Below are positions 1 through 9,046 of a stretch of DNA of 64,000 nt, piece by piece; the stretch's first letter is position 1; every line of letters starts with the position of its first letter. The notes under the pieces are model-generated. The model saw only the letters and a program-made list of their open reading frames with translations. It was not told where the DNA came from and did no database searches. This stretch comes from Nibrella saemangeumensis (lineage in GTDB: Bacteria; Bacteroidota; Bacteroidia; Cytophagales; Spirosomataceae). Made by a program: the position numbers and the translations under genes. The DNA lies in NCBI RefSeq assembly GCF_039541915.1, contig NZ_BAABHD010000078.1:57641-121640 (forward strand). The letters are read 5' to 3'.

Positions 1-67
1 CTTTAAAGAAGGGCAGGAGAGTTTTGAGAAATCGAAAGATGCTGCCACCTGCTGCGGTCACTGCTAA
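1..67 (+). CDS. C-terminal end of a Cys-rich protein (partial)
   Basis: Reading from base 2, an open frame runs off the left edge and ends at a TAA at 65-67, giving 21 residues that finish with a CCGHC cluster. A strong hairpin terminator follows 12 bases later, which supports this as a true gene end. The terminal Cys/His cluster suggests metal binding and would fit the metal-resistance context, but the family cannot be named from so short a piece. Confidence 0.5.
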   Translation, partial: FKEGQESFEKSKDAATCCGHC

Positions 68-79
68 TTTTATACAGGC

Positions 80-124
80 AAAAGCGGCGGTTAGTATAGA
101 TCAACTAACAGCCGCTTTTCTTTT
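80..124 (+). terminator. Rho-independent terminator
   Basis: A 15-bp inverted repeat (80-94 with 105-119, one mismatch) starts AAAAGCGGC and ends GCCGCTTTT, with a 10-base loop and a T-rich tail. It lies just after the partial gene ending at 67. Confidence 0.8.
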
Positions 125-222
125 AAACACCTTTGATTGCAGGAGAACAAACTGCTTTACACCAATGAAAGTTCGGTAACCTAGAAGCTTTCAGAATGGC
201 ATTCCAATCATGCGCCCATCGC

Positions 223-870
223 TCATTTGGGAATAATTTCCACTACCATTCCTTTAGAGATATATCCTTGCTGCGTCCCCCATTGAACTAAATAGTAATC
301 ATGATCCGCTTTTAGGATGGTTATGCTCTCGTCAGATCCTAGTAAATGTACAAGGGCTGACCGGTAATCGGCCTGTCGGAATACCGGAGCGAACGGGTAC
401 GTGACTACTTGCCGGTTTAGCCAAAAGCTGGTATCTGACCTGGTATCTAAAGAAGCTTGCGAAAAAGCCATCCGGTGAGCGTCTGTTAAAGAAGCTTTGA
501 CATCTTCATCCAGTTGGTTGAGCCTCATCATGACAGCCTGGTAAATTTCCGTACGCCTATAATCTTTCGGCTGGCTCTCCAATTGGCGGAGGAACCGATA
601 AAGCTGTTCCTGGAGGGTAGCGTAATCCGGCGCACGGACGACGGATAGGTGAATTAATCGTTTACTCAAAAGCCTAAGTTTTTGCTGAAGGGCCTGAGTA
701 TGGTAGTAATGGGAAACAGTACTGCCTGATTCCGTCTGCGACATTCGATTATCGACCAATGATTGGGTCTGTTGTACAGAAGGCCCGTTGAGAAACGGTT
801 GTGCCCAGCCAAATTTACTGTACAGGAGCAACAGGGTCATCACGACAAGCCTGCCAGTCAAGGTTTCCAT
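223..870 (-). CDS. Secreted protein with C-terminal SH3-like domain
   Basis: 215 residues. The N-terminus is a signal peptide (hydrophobic VVMTLLLLYSKFGWAQ, likely cleavage after WAQ). Residues about 50-140 are helical and charged. The last 60 or so residues (ESITILKADHDYYLVQWG then GYISKGMVVEI) have the pattern of a bacterial SH3 domain: short strands, a YYLVQW core and a GYI turn. The function is unknown; SH3 domains of this kind usually bind cell wall or act as targeting modules. It stands alone on the minus strand, and a possible -7 element (CAGCTTTG) lies about 40 bases upstream. Confidence 0.7.
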   Translation of the reverse strand: METLTGRLVVMTLLLLYSKFGWAQPFLNGPSVQQTQSLVDNRMSQTESGSTVSHYYHTQALQQKLRLLSKRLIHLSVVRAPDYATLQEQLYRFLRQLESQPKDYRRTEIYQAVMMRLNQLDEDVKASLTDAHRMAFSQASLDTRSDTSFWLNRQVVTYPFAPVFRQADYRSALVHLLGSDESITILKADHDYYLVQWGTQQGYISKGMVVEIIPK

Positions 871-908
871 TGGGATATCCGGTTTATAAGCTTACGGGCT
901 GAAATATA

Positions 909-916
909 CAAAGCTG
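909..916 (-). promoter_or_regulatory. Candidate -7 element for the SH3-domain gene
   Basis: On the minus strand the bases read CAGCTTTG, seven of eight to the Bacteroidota -7 consensus TAnnTTTG, 39 bases before the start codon at 870. A TTTG lies about 25 bases further upstream, more distant than the usual -33 spacing, so the call is tentative. Confidence 0.3.
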
Positions 917-1134
917 TTTATCAATTTATTATATTATCTTTCAAATAAATTCTGACAATCCTGTTCTGGTCAGGAGCTCGTTTTTTTCGACTATAGCCAG
1001 TTTCCGGGAAATTTTATCCAAGCCTTTATGGAAGGTACTTTGTTAGCCCTCGTAACTAATTTAGACTAGCCTTAAAAAAAATTTAGGTTGTTAATAATAA
1101 AGTTATTATTTTTACCAAAATGCTCCCTTAACAC

Positions 1135-1497
1135 GTGAACGCCCTTGGATCCCACCGGCAATCGTTAGCGAGTACACTCCTGGTACTATTTGCCTTGATT
1201 GTACTCAATAACATCGTGTTTCGGCACGCCCACCGGCTGCCGGGGGGTACTGTTATTGTTCACGCGCATCCCTATTGTCCCAATCCCAATTGCCCATACC
1301 AGCCCAATAATCACTCCCAGCACGAGTTGTGGCTGCTCCATGCCCTCTGCCATACACCCTTTGTAGGGGAAGTCGCGTTCTTCTTTTCGTTTCTTCTCGC
1401 AGTCGAAACCCAAACGGGTTTGCCCATCCTGGTAAACCCGGCAGAGGATCTGGCCTGGTACGGGGTAATCAGCCTGCGAGGTCCCCCAATTTCCTGA
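1135..1497 (+). CDS. Small His-rich membrane protein, unknown family
   Basis: 120 residues from a GTG start; the only upstream ATG in this frame region is followed at once by a stop. It has one N-terminal membrane segment (about residues 12-28), then HRLPGGTVIVHAHPYCP with clustered His and Cys, an NHSQHELWLLHALCH stretch and a second hydrophobic segment, ending in LRGPP. Small proteins of this layout are common near metal and redox genes in Bacteroidota, and the His/Cys clusters face the periplasm if the first segment is an anchor. It is the first gene of the plus-strand redox set. Function not known. Confidence 0.6.
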   Translation: MNALGSHRQSLASTLLVLFALIVLNNIVFRHAHRLPGGTVIVHAHPYCPNPNCPYQPNNHSQHELWLLHALCHTPFVGEVAFFFSFLLAVETQTGLPILVNPAEDLAWYGVISLRGPPIS

Positions 1498-1611
1498 TTT
1501 TCAATAGTCTCTCCACCACTATGCGCTTCCTGCCGAAGCGAGCGCTACCTCATTAATCCATTGGGGCATGCCGTTTCCTATTTCTTACCCAAGACAAAAA
1601 CAACGCTGTTT

Positions 1612-2847
1612 ATGAGCAAACGAACTATACTCTATTGGTTGAGCTTGCTGCTGATCGGAATCATTAGCGCCTGTGATGCCTTTTTGCCGGATGCCCCAGC
1701 TGAACACGATGTGCTGGATGGCCCTATCGGGGAGTTGCTTCCGGAACAAAATGCCCGGTTTTTAGCCGGCGATGTCGCCTTCTCCCGCACCTTTACAGCC
1801 GCCACCGGTTTAGGACCCATCTTTGTCGCTACCTCCTGCATCAGCTGTCACGCTGGTGATGGCAAAGGCCACCCATTTACCACCCTCACCCGGTTTGGAC
1901 AAAGCGACGAGCTGGGTAACCAATTCATGAACCAGGGAGGACCTCAATTACAAAACCGGGCCATCCATGGTCATTCACCCGAACAGATCCCGCAGGGGGC
2001 TACCTTTTCCAAGTTTATGCCGCCGGCTAACACGGGATTGGGCCTGTTGGCCGCCTTAACGGATGAACAGATACTCGCCAATGCAGATCTGGATGATCGG
2101 GATAAGGATGGCATTTCAGGGGTCGCCAACTGGATTGACGCCCCGGTCTTCTTTAAGGCACAAGCCTTGCATAAACCCCAAAAAGGTCTGGGGGCCCAAC
2201 TCCGCTACGTGGGTCGCTTTGGCAAAAAGGCCGCAGCCATTGATCTGTTGCACCAAACGGTAAATGCCTACAAGCAGGATATGGGCATTACCAGTTTTTT
2301 TGATCAGGAAGATCCGATTAACTATGCCCTGGGAGACCAGGGGGGGGATAACGTGGCCGATCCCGAAGTGTCAGCCGCCGAAGTTGCTAATGTGGTATTC
2401 TACCTGCGCACGCTTAAAATTCCCGTTCAGCGTACGCCCCATGATGAGGAGGTTGTCGCCGGACAGCAGTTATTTACCACCCTTCAGTGCGCCAAGTGCC
2501 ATACGCCGGAGTGGAAAACCCAACAGTCGGATTTAAGCGTACTGGCCAACAAAACGTTCCGGCCGTATACCGATTTGCTTCTGCATGACATGGGACCGGG
2601 CTTAGATGACGGCTATACTGAAGGGACAGCGAAAACCTCAGAATGGCGTACCCCGCCCTTGTGGGGGTTGGGCCTGTCAAAAGCTTCCCAGGGTGGGCAC
2701 TATTTCCTGCTACATGACGGACGGGCCCGCTCCATCGAAGAGGCTATCCGCTTACACGGGGGCGAGGCCAGCCGGAGCCGTGAACTATATCAGCAACTAG
2801 ACGCTGGCCAGCAAGCCAAGCTTCTTAAATTTCTGGAGTCACTGTAA
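1612..2847 (+). CDS. Di-haem oxidoreductase (DHOR/DUF1111 family) lipoprotein
   Basis: 411 residues from the ATG at 1612. A TTG at 1561 is in frame, but the 1612 start gives a clean lipoprotein signal (WLSLLLIGIISAC, lipid Cys at residue 21). Two c-type haem sites are visible, CISCH near residue 76 and CAKCH near 293, with the flanking CHAGDGKG and YRTPPLWGLG-like (EWRTPPLWGLG) segments typical of the putative thiol or di-haem oxidoreductase family. It is expected to face the periplasm and carry electrons, possibly as a peroxidase-like enzyme; the substrate is unknown. The Rieske lipoprotein gene follows after 24 bases, suggesting one redox operon. Confidence 0.88.
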   Translation: MSKRTILYWLSLLLIGIISACDAFLPDAPAEHDVLDGPIGELLPEQNARFLAGDVAFSRTFTAATGLGPIFVATSCISCHAGDGKGHPFTTLTRFGQSDELGNQFMNQGGPQLQNRAIHGHSPEQIPQGATFSKFMPPANTGLGLLAALTDEQILANADLDDRDKDGISGVANWIDAPVFFKAQALHKPQKGLGAQLRYVGRFGKKAAAIDLLHQTVNAYKQDMGITSFFDQEDPINYALGDQGGDNVADPEVSAAEVANVVFYLRTLKIPVQRTPHDEEVVAGQQLFTTLQCAKCHTPEWKTQQSDLSVLANKTFRPYTDLLLHDMGPGLDDGYTEGTAKTSEWRTPPLWGLGLSKASQGGHYFLLHDGRARSIEEAIRLHGGEASRSRELYQQLDAGQQAKLLKFLESL

Positions 2848-2871
2848 CGTTTCTTTAAATCCTACCTGTTT

Positions 2872-3336
2872 ATGTCATCTACCAAAACCATCAATCGGAA
2901 AACTTTTTTAGTAACGTGCCGTGCTTCCTGTTTAGGCTTCGTAGGGCTGTCAACGGCTCTTTCCGGCTGTAAGAGCGTGTATTATGCCCAGCAGCCCGTT
3001 TTGCAGAATAAAGCCATTCAAATAGCCAGAAAGGAATTTGAAGCGGTATCCAAAAAAGGGGAGGTGACCATTCGCCCCTTTATCCTGGTGGAAATGAAAG
3101 GACAGTCGCATCCGATCTATGTATACCGTTTCAACGATACAGAGTATAGCGCCGTGTTGATGAAATGTTCGCACCAGGGTAATGAGCTAAATGCCCATGA
3201 TGGGTATCTGACCTGTCCGGGCCATGGCAGCGAATTCGATAACCGGGGTAAAGTAACGGAAGGCCCCGCGGAAAAGCCATTGACTACCTTCCGGGTATCG
3301 TCCGATCCACAACACATCTATATTCATATCGGCTAA
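2872..3336 (+). CDS. Rieske [2Fe-2S] lipoprotein
   Basis: 154 residues with an N-terminal export signal ending in a lipobox-like LSGC. The Rieske ligands are intact: CSHQGN near residue 99 and CPGHGS near residue 114, each giving one Cys and one His to the 2Fe-2S cluster. The protein has little beyond the Rieske domain, so it is an electron carrier rather than an oxygenase. It lies between the di-haem oxidoreductase and a porin, and only 2 bases before the porin gene. I infer a partner in a periplasmic electron path with the neighbouring haem proteins. Confidence 0.88.
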   Translation: MSSTKTINRKTFLVTCRASCLGFVGLSTALSGCKSVYYAQQPVLQNKAIQIARKEFEAVSKKGEVTIRPFILVEMKGQSHPIYVYRFNDTEYSAVLMKCSHQGNELNAHDGYLTCPGHGSEFDNRGKVTEGPAEKPLTTFRVSSDPQHIYIHIG

Positions 3337-3338
3337 CC

Positions 3339-4562
3339 ATGAAACATGTTCTAGTACTCGTGTTGTGGTGGAGCGCATCCGTTGCCCTGGCGCAGACGGA
3401 TTCCACGGTATTTAACCGGGTGATTAATCCCGATACAAACCGGATTAAACTGAATATGGATGCGACCTATGACCGCCCATTTCTATCCGTGGGCAAACTG
3501 CCGGTGTCGGTTGGTGGCTACCTGGAAGCGAATACGCAGTACATGGCCACCGATGGCATTACGGAAGGGCTGTCGTTTCAAATGCGTCGGATGACGTTAT
3601 TCCTGGCCTCGACGATTAATCGACGCATTAAATTCTTATCCGAACTGGAGTTTGAAGACGGTACCAAGGAGATCAATATCGAGTTTGCGGCCATGGATAT
3701 TGAACTGCATCCGCTGCTTAATCTGCGGGGGGGGATTGTGATGAACCCAATCGGTTCGTTTAACCAAAACCATGATGGTCCCAAATGGGAGTTTATCGAC
3801 CGGCCCCTTTCGTCTGTAACTATTATTCCCTCGACGTGGAGTAACGTGGGATTTGGGTTGTACGGAAAATTGTATAAACGTGGCTGGGTATGGGCTTATG
3901 AAGCCTATTTGACCAATGGTTTTGACGAACAAATCATCGTCAATGAACAGGGGCGTACCTGGCTGCCGGCCACCAAAGCGAACCGGGATCGGTTTGAAGA
4001 AAGCTTTAATGGTGTCCCCCTGGTTACCTTAAAAACAGCGCTGAAACGGCGACGAGTCGGCGAGATTGGCTTATCCTGGATGGGTGGCGTTTATAATAAA
4101 TTTCAGGACGATGGTTTAATCCTGGACCAGCGTCGGCGGGTCGATGTCTGGGCCGTGGATTTTAATACCACCTTACCGACGGGCACGTTCCTGAACGGCG
4201 AATGGGTATGGGCCCGGGTCAATGTACCCGCCACCTTTACCCAGCAATTTGGACGCAGGCAGCAGGGTGGTTGGCTGGATATTGTGCATCCCTTCGTCCG
4301 CCGGCCCATACTAGGTTGGAACAATGCGGTCATCAATGCGGCCCTCCGCCTGGAGCGCGTTGATTACAACGTGGGTACCTTCAACGAAACGGGAGGTGCA
4401 ATCGGCGATGACCTATGGGTCATAGTCCCTGGTATTAGCTTTCGCCCTTCCCCGGTGACGGTTATCCGGGCGAATTACCGGTATCACTGGACAACGGACC
4501 TGCTGGGTAATCCTCCGGCCCGCACCGCTGGCTTTCAGTTTGGCTTTTCGACTTATTTCTGA
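3339..4562 (+). CDS. Outer-membrane beta-barrel porin
   Basis: 407 residues with a signal peptide (WWSASVALAQ) and the features of an outer-membrane barrel: alternating amphipathic strands, many aromatic belt residues and a C-terminal Phe (FQFGFSTYF). The segment LRGGIVMNPIGSFNQNHDGPKWEF resembles phosphate-selective (OprO/P-like) porins, a group that in Bacteroidota is often annotated only as porin. The substrate is not evident. It follows the Rieske gene by 2 bases and is separated from the b561-like gene by a strong hairpin. Confidence 0.75.
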   Translation: MKHVLVLVLWWSASVALAQTDSTVFNRVINPDTNRIKLNMDATYDRPFLSVGKLPVSVGGYLEANTQYMATDGITEGLSFQMRRMTLFLASTINRRIKFLSELEFEDGTKEINIEFAAMDIELHPLLNLRGGIVMNPIGSFNQNHDGPKWEFIDRPLSSVTIIPSTWSNVGFGLYGKLYKRGWVWAYEAYLTNGFDEQIIVNEQGRTWLPATKANRDRFEESFNGVPLVTLKTALKRRRVGEIGLSWMGGVYNKFQDDGLILDQRRRVDVWAVDFNTTLPTGTFLNGEWVWARVNVPATFTQQFGRRQQGGWLDIVHPFVRRPILGWNNAVINAALRLERVDYNVGTFNETGGAIGDDLWVIVPGISFRPSPVTVIRANYRYHWTTDLLGNPPARTAGFQFGFSTYF

Positions 4563-4575
4563 ACCAAACCTATCA

Positions 4576-4601
4576 GGCTCACCGGCCAAAACCGGTGAGC
4601 C
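4576..4601 (+). terminator. Intercistronic hairpin / possible attenuator
   Basis: A perfect 10-bp inverted repeat (GGCTCACCGG with CCGGTGAGCC) around a 6-base CCAAAA loop. It sits 13 bases after the porin stop and 10 bases before the next start codon. There is no T-run, so it may act as an mRNA-stabilising or attenuating hairpin rather than a full terminator. Confidence 0.55.
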
Positions 4602-4611
4602 ACTTTCTGGT

Positions 4612-5274
4612 ATGAAGGTATTGCTTTGGGGGGCCTTCTGCCTCCTGCTGACCGGGCCACTCTACGCGCAGGATACGACGCGGAGGGTAGCCCCTACGGC
4701 CGCCGATAGCTTGCTGACCGCATTAGTCGACAGTTCAGCCACCACGCAGCCCCTGCTGCCCCAGCGGATGGTATTCACCCAACGGGCTTTTTGGGGTGAA
4801 AAGGGCTTGCTCAGGCGGACCGGCCTTGCCCCGTTGACTACTGAAAGTCGGCGGAGAGAATTGACCCTGCGACGCACGATGCTGGTTGGCCATCAGGCAC
4901 TGGGCTTTGTGACGCTAGCCGGATTTATTGCGCAGGGTATTTTGGGAGCCAACCTCTACCAGGCGGAGGGTGCTCGCTATACACGATTACGGAATGCGCA
5001 CGAAGCGCTTGGCACGGCGGTCAACATCAGCTACGCTACCACAGCCCTGCTCTCGCTAACGGCTCCGCCCCCGCTGATCGGCGGACGACGGCGCGGGTTT
5101 AGCTCCATCAAACTACACAAATACCTGGCCATCGTTCACCTGACGGGCATGATTGCCACCAATATGCTGGCCAGGCAGATCCGGCATAACTACGAGTTGA
5201 AGCCCTACCACCGGGCCGCTGCCTACACGACCTTCGGGGCGTTCGCAGCTGCCATGATCGTCATCAAGTTCTAA
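4612..5274 (+). CDS. Cytochrome b561-like membrane protein
   Basis: 220 residues from the ATG at 4612, chosen over the 4540 start because it gives a signal peptide (LLWGAFCLLLTGPLYAQ) and lies after the hairpin. Four membrane helices follow. Histidines sit where b561 haem ligands are found: GHQALGF near residue 94, NAHEALG near 130, LHKYLAIVHLTG near 168-176 and YHRAAAY near 199. This pattern supports two b-type haems in a four-helix bundle. It would pass electrons across or along the inner membrane and could connect the quinone pool with the Rieske and di-haem proteins upstream. Family assignment rests on the His pattern only. Confidence 0.62.
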   Translation: MKVLLWGAFCLLLTGPLYAQDTTRRVAPTAADSLLTALVDSSATTQPLLPQRMVFTQRAFWGEKGLLRRTGLAPLTTESRRRELTLRRTMLVGHQALGFVTLAGFIAQGILGANLYQAEGARYTRLRNAHEALGTAVNISYATTALLSLTAPPPLIGGRRRGFSSIKLHKYLAIVHLTGMIATNMLARQIRHNYELKPYHRAAAYTTFGAFAAAMIVIKF

Positions 5275-5312
5275 CCTGAGTACTCCCATGACCATTCCTA
5301 AACTGGACCTGC

Positions 5313-5593
5313 ATGAAACTCGTGCTTATTCTCAGCCTGGGCCTGCTGGCGACTCAGCCTCGTTGGGGCAGCCTTCCGTCGGCTAACCAGCACTGGTAAG
5401 AACAGCCCGTTCTAAGCTACGGTGGCTGAATCAACTCATTCAAAACGCTCAATCGTGGCCCACCTATCACTTCGGTTGGGAAGTACATCAAGCTCGTTTC
5501 CGGGGGCAGGAAGTGTTTGTCCTGCATTTATGTCGATGTCGCTACTGTCGGCAACAGCGAGGTTTTCTGCTTTACAACCACCAGGGTGCTTAA
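5313..5593 (+). pseudogene. Frameshifted small secreted Cys-rich protein gene
   Basis: An ATG at 5313 opens a signal-peptide-like reading frame (MKLVLILSLGLLATQPRWG) that stops at 5397-5399 after 28 codons. The coding character continues in another frame (about 5375-5593) with LRWLNQLIQNAQSWPTYHFG, then RFRGQEVFVLHLCRCRYCRQ, and ends at a TAA at 5591. Together they make a protein of about 95 residues with a secretion signal and a Cys-rich CRCRYC segment, broken by one indel near 5385-5400. No family recognised. It follows the b561-like gene by 38 bases and may once have belonged to the same operon. Confidence 0.45.
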
Positions 5594-5959
5594 AACGATG
5601 CCTAAAAGCCGACACCTAAATTGCCTTTCAGCAAATGGCTCCCTGGCATCCGAATGCTTGGCTTGCCGGAGTGACTACGATATGATATAAAGTGAGAGGA
5701 CAGGAAAAAAATCAGAGTGATCTCAAATAAACTGATAACTTCTCGGACCGTTCCTTTTCAAAACCGCCATTGGTAACTGACCCCTTACGATGTCATTTGT
5801 TTATACTTGTTACTTTGGAGAAAGAGGGCATTTCCCCCACCCGATTTTTCTGAAAGCTTGATTCTATTTTTCGGGGTAGGTTGATAACTTGCCCCAGATG
5901 ATGGCGATACATAGGTGAAATAAAGTCAAATCAGTCCACCTTAATAGGTATCATCAATC
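5594..5959. other. Intergenic region before the TonB receptor
   Basis: 366 bases without a convincing gene. It is more AT-rich than its surroundings. TACTTTGG at 5811-5818 loosely resembles a -7 element but lacks a well-placed -33 partner. No hairpin or repeat stands out. Confidence 0.4.
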
Positions 5960-8428
5960 ATGCGGGTCTTTCTACTTGTCCTTTTTCTTCTGCTAAAGCC
6001 GGTAGCATCAATCCGGGCGGAGAGTTCAGCGCCCGAGGGGGGCATTAATTCAATCCAGGGTCGGGTGCTTGACCGCGACGGACTACCCGTCGAAGGCGTA
6101 ACGGTAACCCTCAGCAGCACCATTCATAAGCGTTCCACCGACGCAAAAGGGTACTTTCAGTTTCAGCATCTGCCCGTCGGCCGTTACACGGTTGCAGTCA
6201 CGGGAATTGGTCTGCAACCCGTAGTGCAGCCCGCCGACGTGGTAAATAAGCAGATTACGAGTCTAACCCTGACCATTCTGGCCAGTGTGCAGGAATTACA
6301 TGAAGTAAAGGTTATCGCTGCCAGGGGGCTACCAGCCCGCGACTCGTTGCCCGACGTGGGGCCAACGGCCATTTATGCTGGCAAAAAAACGGAGGTCGTC
6401 AACCTTAACGTGGTGGATGCCAACCTGATTACCAACAACAGCCGCCAGGTGTTCAGCAAAACGCCGGGGGTGATGGTCTGGGAAAGCGAAGGCTCCGGGA
6501 TGCAGGTAGGCGTAGCGGTGCGCGGCTTAAGCCCCAACCGCTCGTGGGAATTCAACGTTCGTCAGAATGGGGTGGACATTAGTTCGGACCCCTTCAGCTA
6601 CCCCGAAGCGTATTATAATCCACCGATGCTGGCCGTTGAGCGGATCGAGCTGGTACGGGGGGGAGCATCGCTCCAATATGGTCCCCAGTTCGGTGGTTTG
6701 CTCAATTACGTGCTTAAAAAACCAGCTACCGACAAAGCGTTCAGTCTGGAATCGCAGCAATCGGTGGGGAGCTACGGTCTGTTTTCCACCTACAATTCGT
6801 TGGGTGGCACCGTTGGGCGGCTCCAGTACATGGGGTATATTGATTACCGGCGGGCCGACGGCTGGCGGCAAAACAGCCGGTACAGCATTTTTAACGGCTA
6901 TGCATCCGTGAGTTACGCCGTAACAAACCGCCTGCGACTGTCGGCCGAGTTGACCCGAAACAGCAATCAGACCCAGCAGGCGGGTGGTCTGACCGACGCG
7001 CAGTTTGCTCAGAATGCCCGGCAAAGCCAACGCGGGCGCAACTGGTTCAGTACGCCCTGGACAGTGCCGGTGCTGACCGCCGAGTATGTGGTCGGTGATA
7101 GAACCCGGATGACTCTCAACGTGCATGGGCTGCTGGCCGAGCGCAGCAGCATCGGCTTTACGGCGGCCATCACCACGCCCGATGTCCCGAATGCAGCCGG
7201 GCAGTTGCCCAATCGCCAGCTTGACCGCGATACCTACCGGAACTGGGGCAGCGAACTCCGGTTCATCACGCAATACACTGCCCAGGGGCGGCAACACGCG
7301 CTGTCGACGGGCATAAAGTATTTCAGGGGGAACACCCACCGGCAGCAGCAGGGCCGGGGCGATACGAGATCAGACTATAACCTGACCCTACAAACGGCGG
7401 ATTTTCCGCGCGACCTGACCCTCCAGACGACCAACATGGCGGCTTTTGCTGAAAATCTGTTCCGGCTTGGTGCACGGTGGACCCTTACACCGGGCGTGCG
7501 CATTGAACGGCTCGATAATGCCATTGCCGGGCGCTACAGCGTTGCCGCCAACGGGATTGAAAACGGCGTTAGTCGCAGCCAGCAACGCCTGTTCGCGCTA
7601 CTCGGCGTGGGTACGGAATACAAGCTGGCTCCCTTCGCTACCTTCTACGGCAATTATTCGCAGGCGTACCGCCCTGTGTTGTTCAGTGATCTGACACCGG
7701 CTGCGCTGACCGATTTCGTGATTGATCCCAACCTGTCCGACTCGCGGGGCTTCACCGTGGATGCGGGCCTGCGCGGGAGTTATCGCCGGTTTCTCAATTA
7801 CGATATTGGCTACTATTACCTCAACTACGCCAACCGCATTGGCACCCTGACGCGCTTAGATGCCTCCAGCCGACCCTTTCAGTACCGGACCAACCTGGGC
7901 CAGAGCGTGAGCAAGGGCGTGGAAGCGTATCTGGAAATTGACCTGATGGCGGCCTTATCGAGCCGCTCGAAGGTGGGACACCTGAATTTGTTTACGTCGC
8001 TGGGCATTACGGATGCCCGCTACCTGAACCTGCCCACGGCGAGCGTTTCCAACGGTCAATTAGTAGAAGGAAATTTACGGGATAAGCGGGTTGAGCATGC
8101 ACCCCGGTTTATCGGCCGGTTCGGGGTCACGTATACCTACAAAACCTTTACGTTGACAGCCCTGCTCAACCGCGTGGGCGACGCCTACAGCGATGCCAAC
8201 AACACCGTAACGCCAACGGCCAACGGCCAAAACGGACTGATTCCCGCCTATCGGGTCGTTGACGTATCCACCTCGCTACGGCTGGCCCGCCGGTATTCCC
8301 TGCGGGCGGGGATCAACAACCTGACCGATGCCCGGTATTTTACGCGCCGGGCCGGGGGCTATCCGGGGCCGGGTATTTTGCCCGCCGATGGGCGAAACGC
8401 CTATCTGTCGGTGGGGATAAAGTTGTAG
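5960..8428 (+). CDS. TonB-dependent receptor with carboxypeptidase-like N-domain
   Basis: 822 residues. A signal peptide is followed by a carboxypeptidase-regulatory-like domain (about 32-105: IQGRVLDRDGLPVEGVTVTL, DAKGYFQFQHLPVGRYTV), a plug domain (about 135-260, with TPGVMVWESEGSGMQVGVAVRG and VERIELVRGGASLQYGPQFGG) and a 22-strand-type barrel ending in AYLSVGIKL. The plug resembles FecA-like receptors (ferric citrate or other siderophores); metal-chelate import is therefore likely, with the ligand uncertain. No TonB-box or partner regulator is obvious. It stands alone between the redox cluster and the converging efflux operon. Confidence 0.88.
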   Translation: MRVFLLVLFLLLKPVASIRAESSAPEGGINSIQGRVLDRDGLPVEGVTVTLSSTIHKRSTDAKGYFQFQHLPVGRYTVAVTGIGLQPVVQPADVVNKQITSLTLTILASVQELHEVKVIAARGLPARDSLPDVGPTAIYAGKKTEVVNLNVVDANLITNNSRQVFSKTPGVMVWESEGSGMQVGVAVRGLSPNRSWEFNVRQNGVDISSDPFSYPEAYYNPPMLAVERIELVRGGASLQYGPQFGGLLNYVLKKPATDKAFSLESQQSVGSYGLFSTYNSLGGTVGRLQYMGYIDYRRADGWRQNSRYSIFNGYASVSYAVTNRLRLSAELTRNSNQTQQAGGLTDAQFAQNARQSQRGRNWFSTPWTVPVLTAEYVVGDRTRMTLNVHGLLAERSSIGFTAAITTPDVPNAAGQLPNRQLDRDTYRNWGSELRFITQYTAQGRQHALSTGIKYFRGNTHRQQQGRGDTRSDYNLTLQTADFPRDLTLQTTNMAAFAENLFRLGARWTLTPGVRIERLDNAIAGRYSVAANGIENGVSRSQQRLFALLGVGTEYKLAPFATFYGNYSQAYRPVLFSDLTPAALTDFVIDPNLSDSRGFTVDAGLRGSYRRFLNYDIGYYYLNYANRIGTLTRLDASSRPFQYRTNLGQSVSKGVEAYLEIDLMAALSSRSKVGHLNLFTSLGITDARYLNLPTASVSNGQLVEGNLRDKRVEHAPRFIGRFGVTYTYKTFTLTALLNRVGDAYSDANNTVTPTANGQNGLIPAYRVVDVSTSLRLARRYSLRAGINNLTDARYFTRRAGGYPGPGILPADGRNAYLSVGIKL

Positions 8429-8545
8429 GGTGCTGACCGCCAGTTTGTATTGGTGGGAGGGCGTACTACCTTTTGCATAGATTCGCACGATAGATGGACA
8501 GCAGGGGCGAAGATGAAGCAATAGAGTACACAGCCAGTCTTCTTT

Positions 8546-9013
8546 TTAAGAATAGGTAATGGGTTGAAAGTTAAGCCGGACCAGCCGTTTCCAGCGGTAC
8601 TGCCGCCAGCTATAGAAGCCCAGCGCGAACAGCCAGACCAGCGGAGTCAGCAGGCCCGCCTGGACGCTAACCTGGTCGGTGTAGCGGCAACGGTTGGTAT
8701 CGACCGGGTTGATGGTAATCCAATGATCCCAGGTACGGGCCAACTGGCCCTGCCCGTTATCCCGTACCCGAAACGAGCCGTCGGTAGCGGGGGTGGGCAG
8801 TTCAATCCGAATTAGTTGGCGGCCAAGTGGAATCAGTCCCAGTAAGTTCATCTGGGTTTCATACTCACCTTCCTGCCAGACAGATGGAAAAGGCGTTGAA
8901 GGAACAAAGTGAATCAGCGGATAGCCGATGTAGTGGAGTAACGCCGGGCGTTTCACCCGGTCAAAGGCGACCTCGGCTGAAATGGCTAAGTAGGAGGATA
9001 GGGTAATGGTCAT
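8546..9013 (-). CDS. SRPBCC-family protein with C-terminal membrane anchor
   Basis: 155 residues. The first 120 or so have the pattern of the START/SRPBCC lipid-binding fold (TITLSSYLAISAEVAFDRVKRP at the start, GQGQLARTWDHWITINP and RCRYTDQVSVQAG later). A hydrophobic helix (LLTPLVWLFALGFYSW) with a basic tail follows. The ligand is unknown. It is the last gene of the minus-strand divalent-metal efflux operon, 33 bases after the membrane methyltransferase gene; the pairing suggests a role in the membrane or in lipid modification, which is inference. Confidence 0.65.
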   Translation of the reverse strand: MTITLSSYLAISAEVAFDRVKRPALLHYIGYPLIHFVPSTPFPSVWQEGEYETQMNLLGLIPLGRQLIRIELPTPATDGSFRVRDNGQGQLARTWDHWITINPVDTNRCRYTDQVSVQAGLLTPLVWLFALGFYSWRQYRWKRLVRLNFQPITYS

Positions 9014-9046
9014 GGCCTCATTCGTCGGTTATAGCCAGCGTCTGGT

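Noticed and set aside
6527..7339. 270-residue open frame on the minus strand within the TonB receptor
   Set aside because: It is the shadow of a GC-rich coding frame; the plus-strand receptor has clear domains and this one has none.
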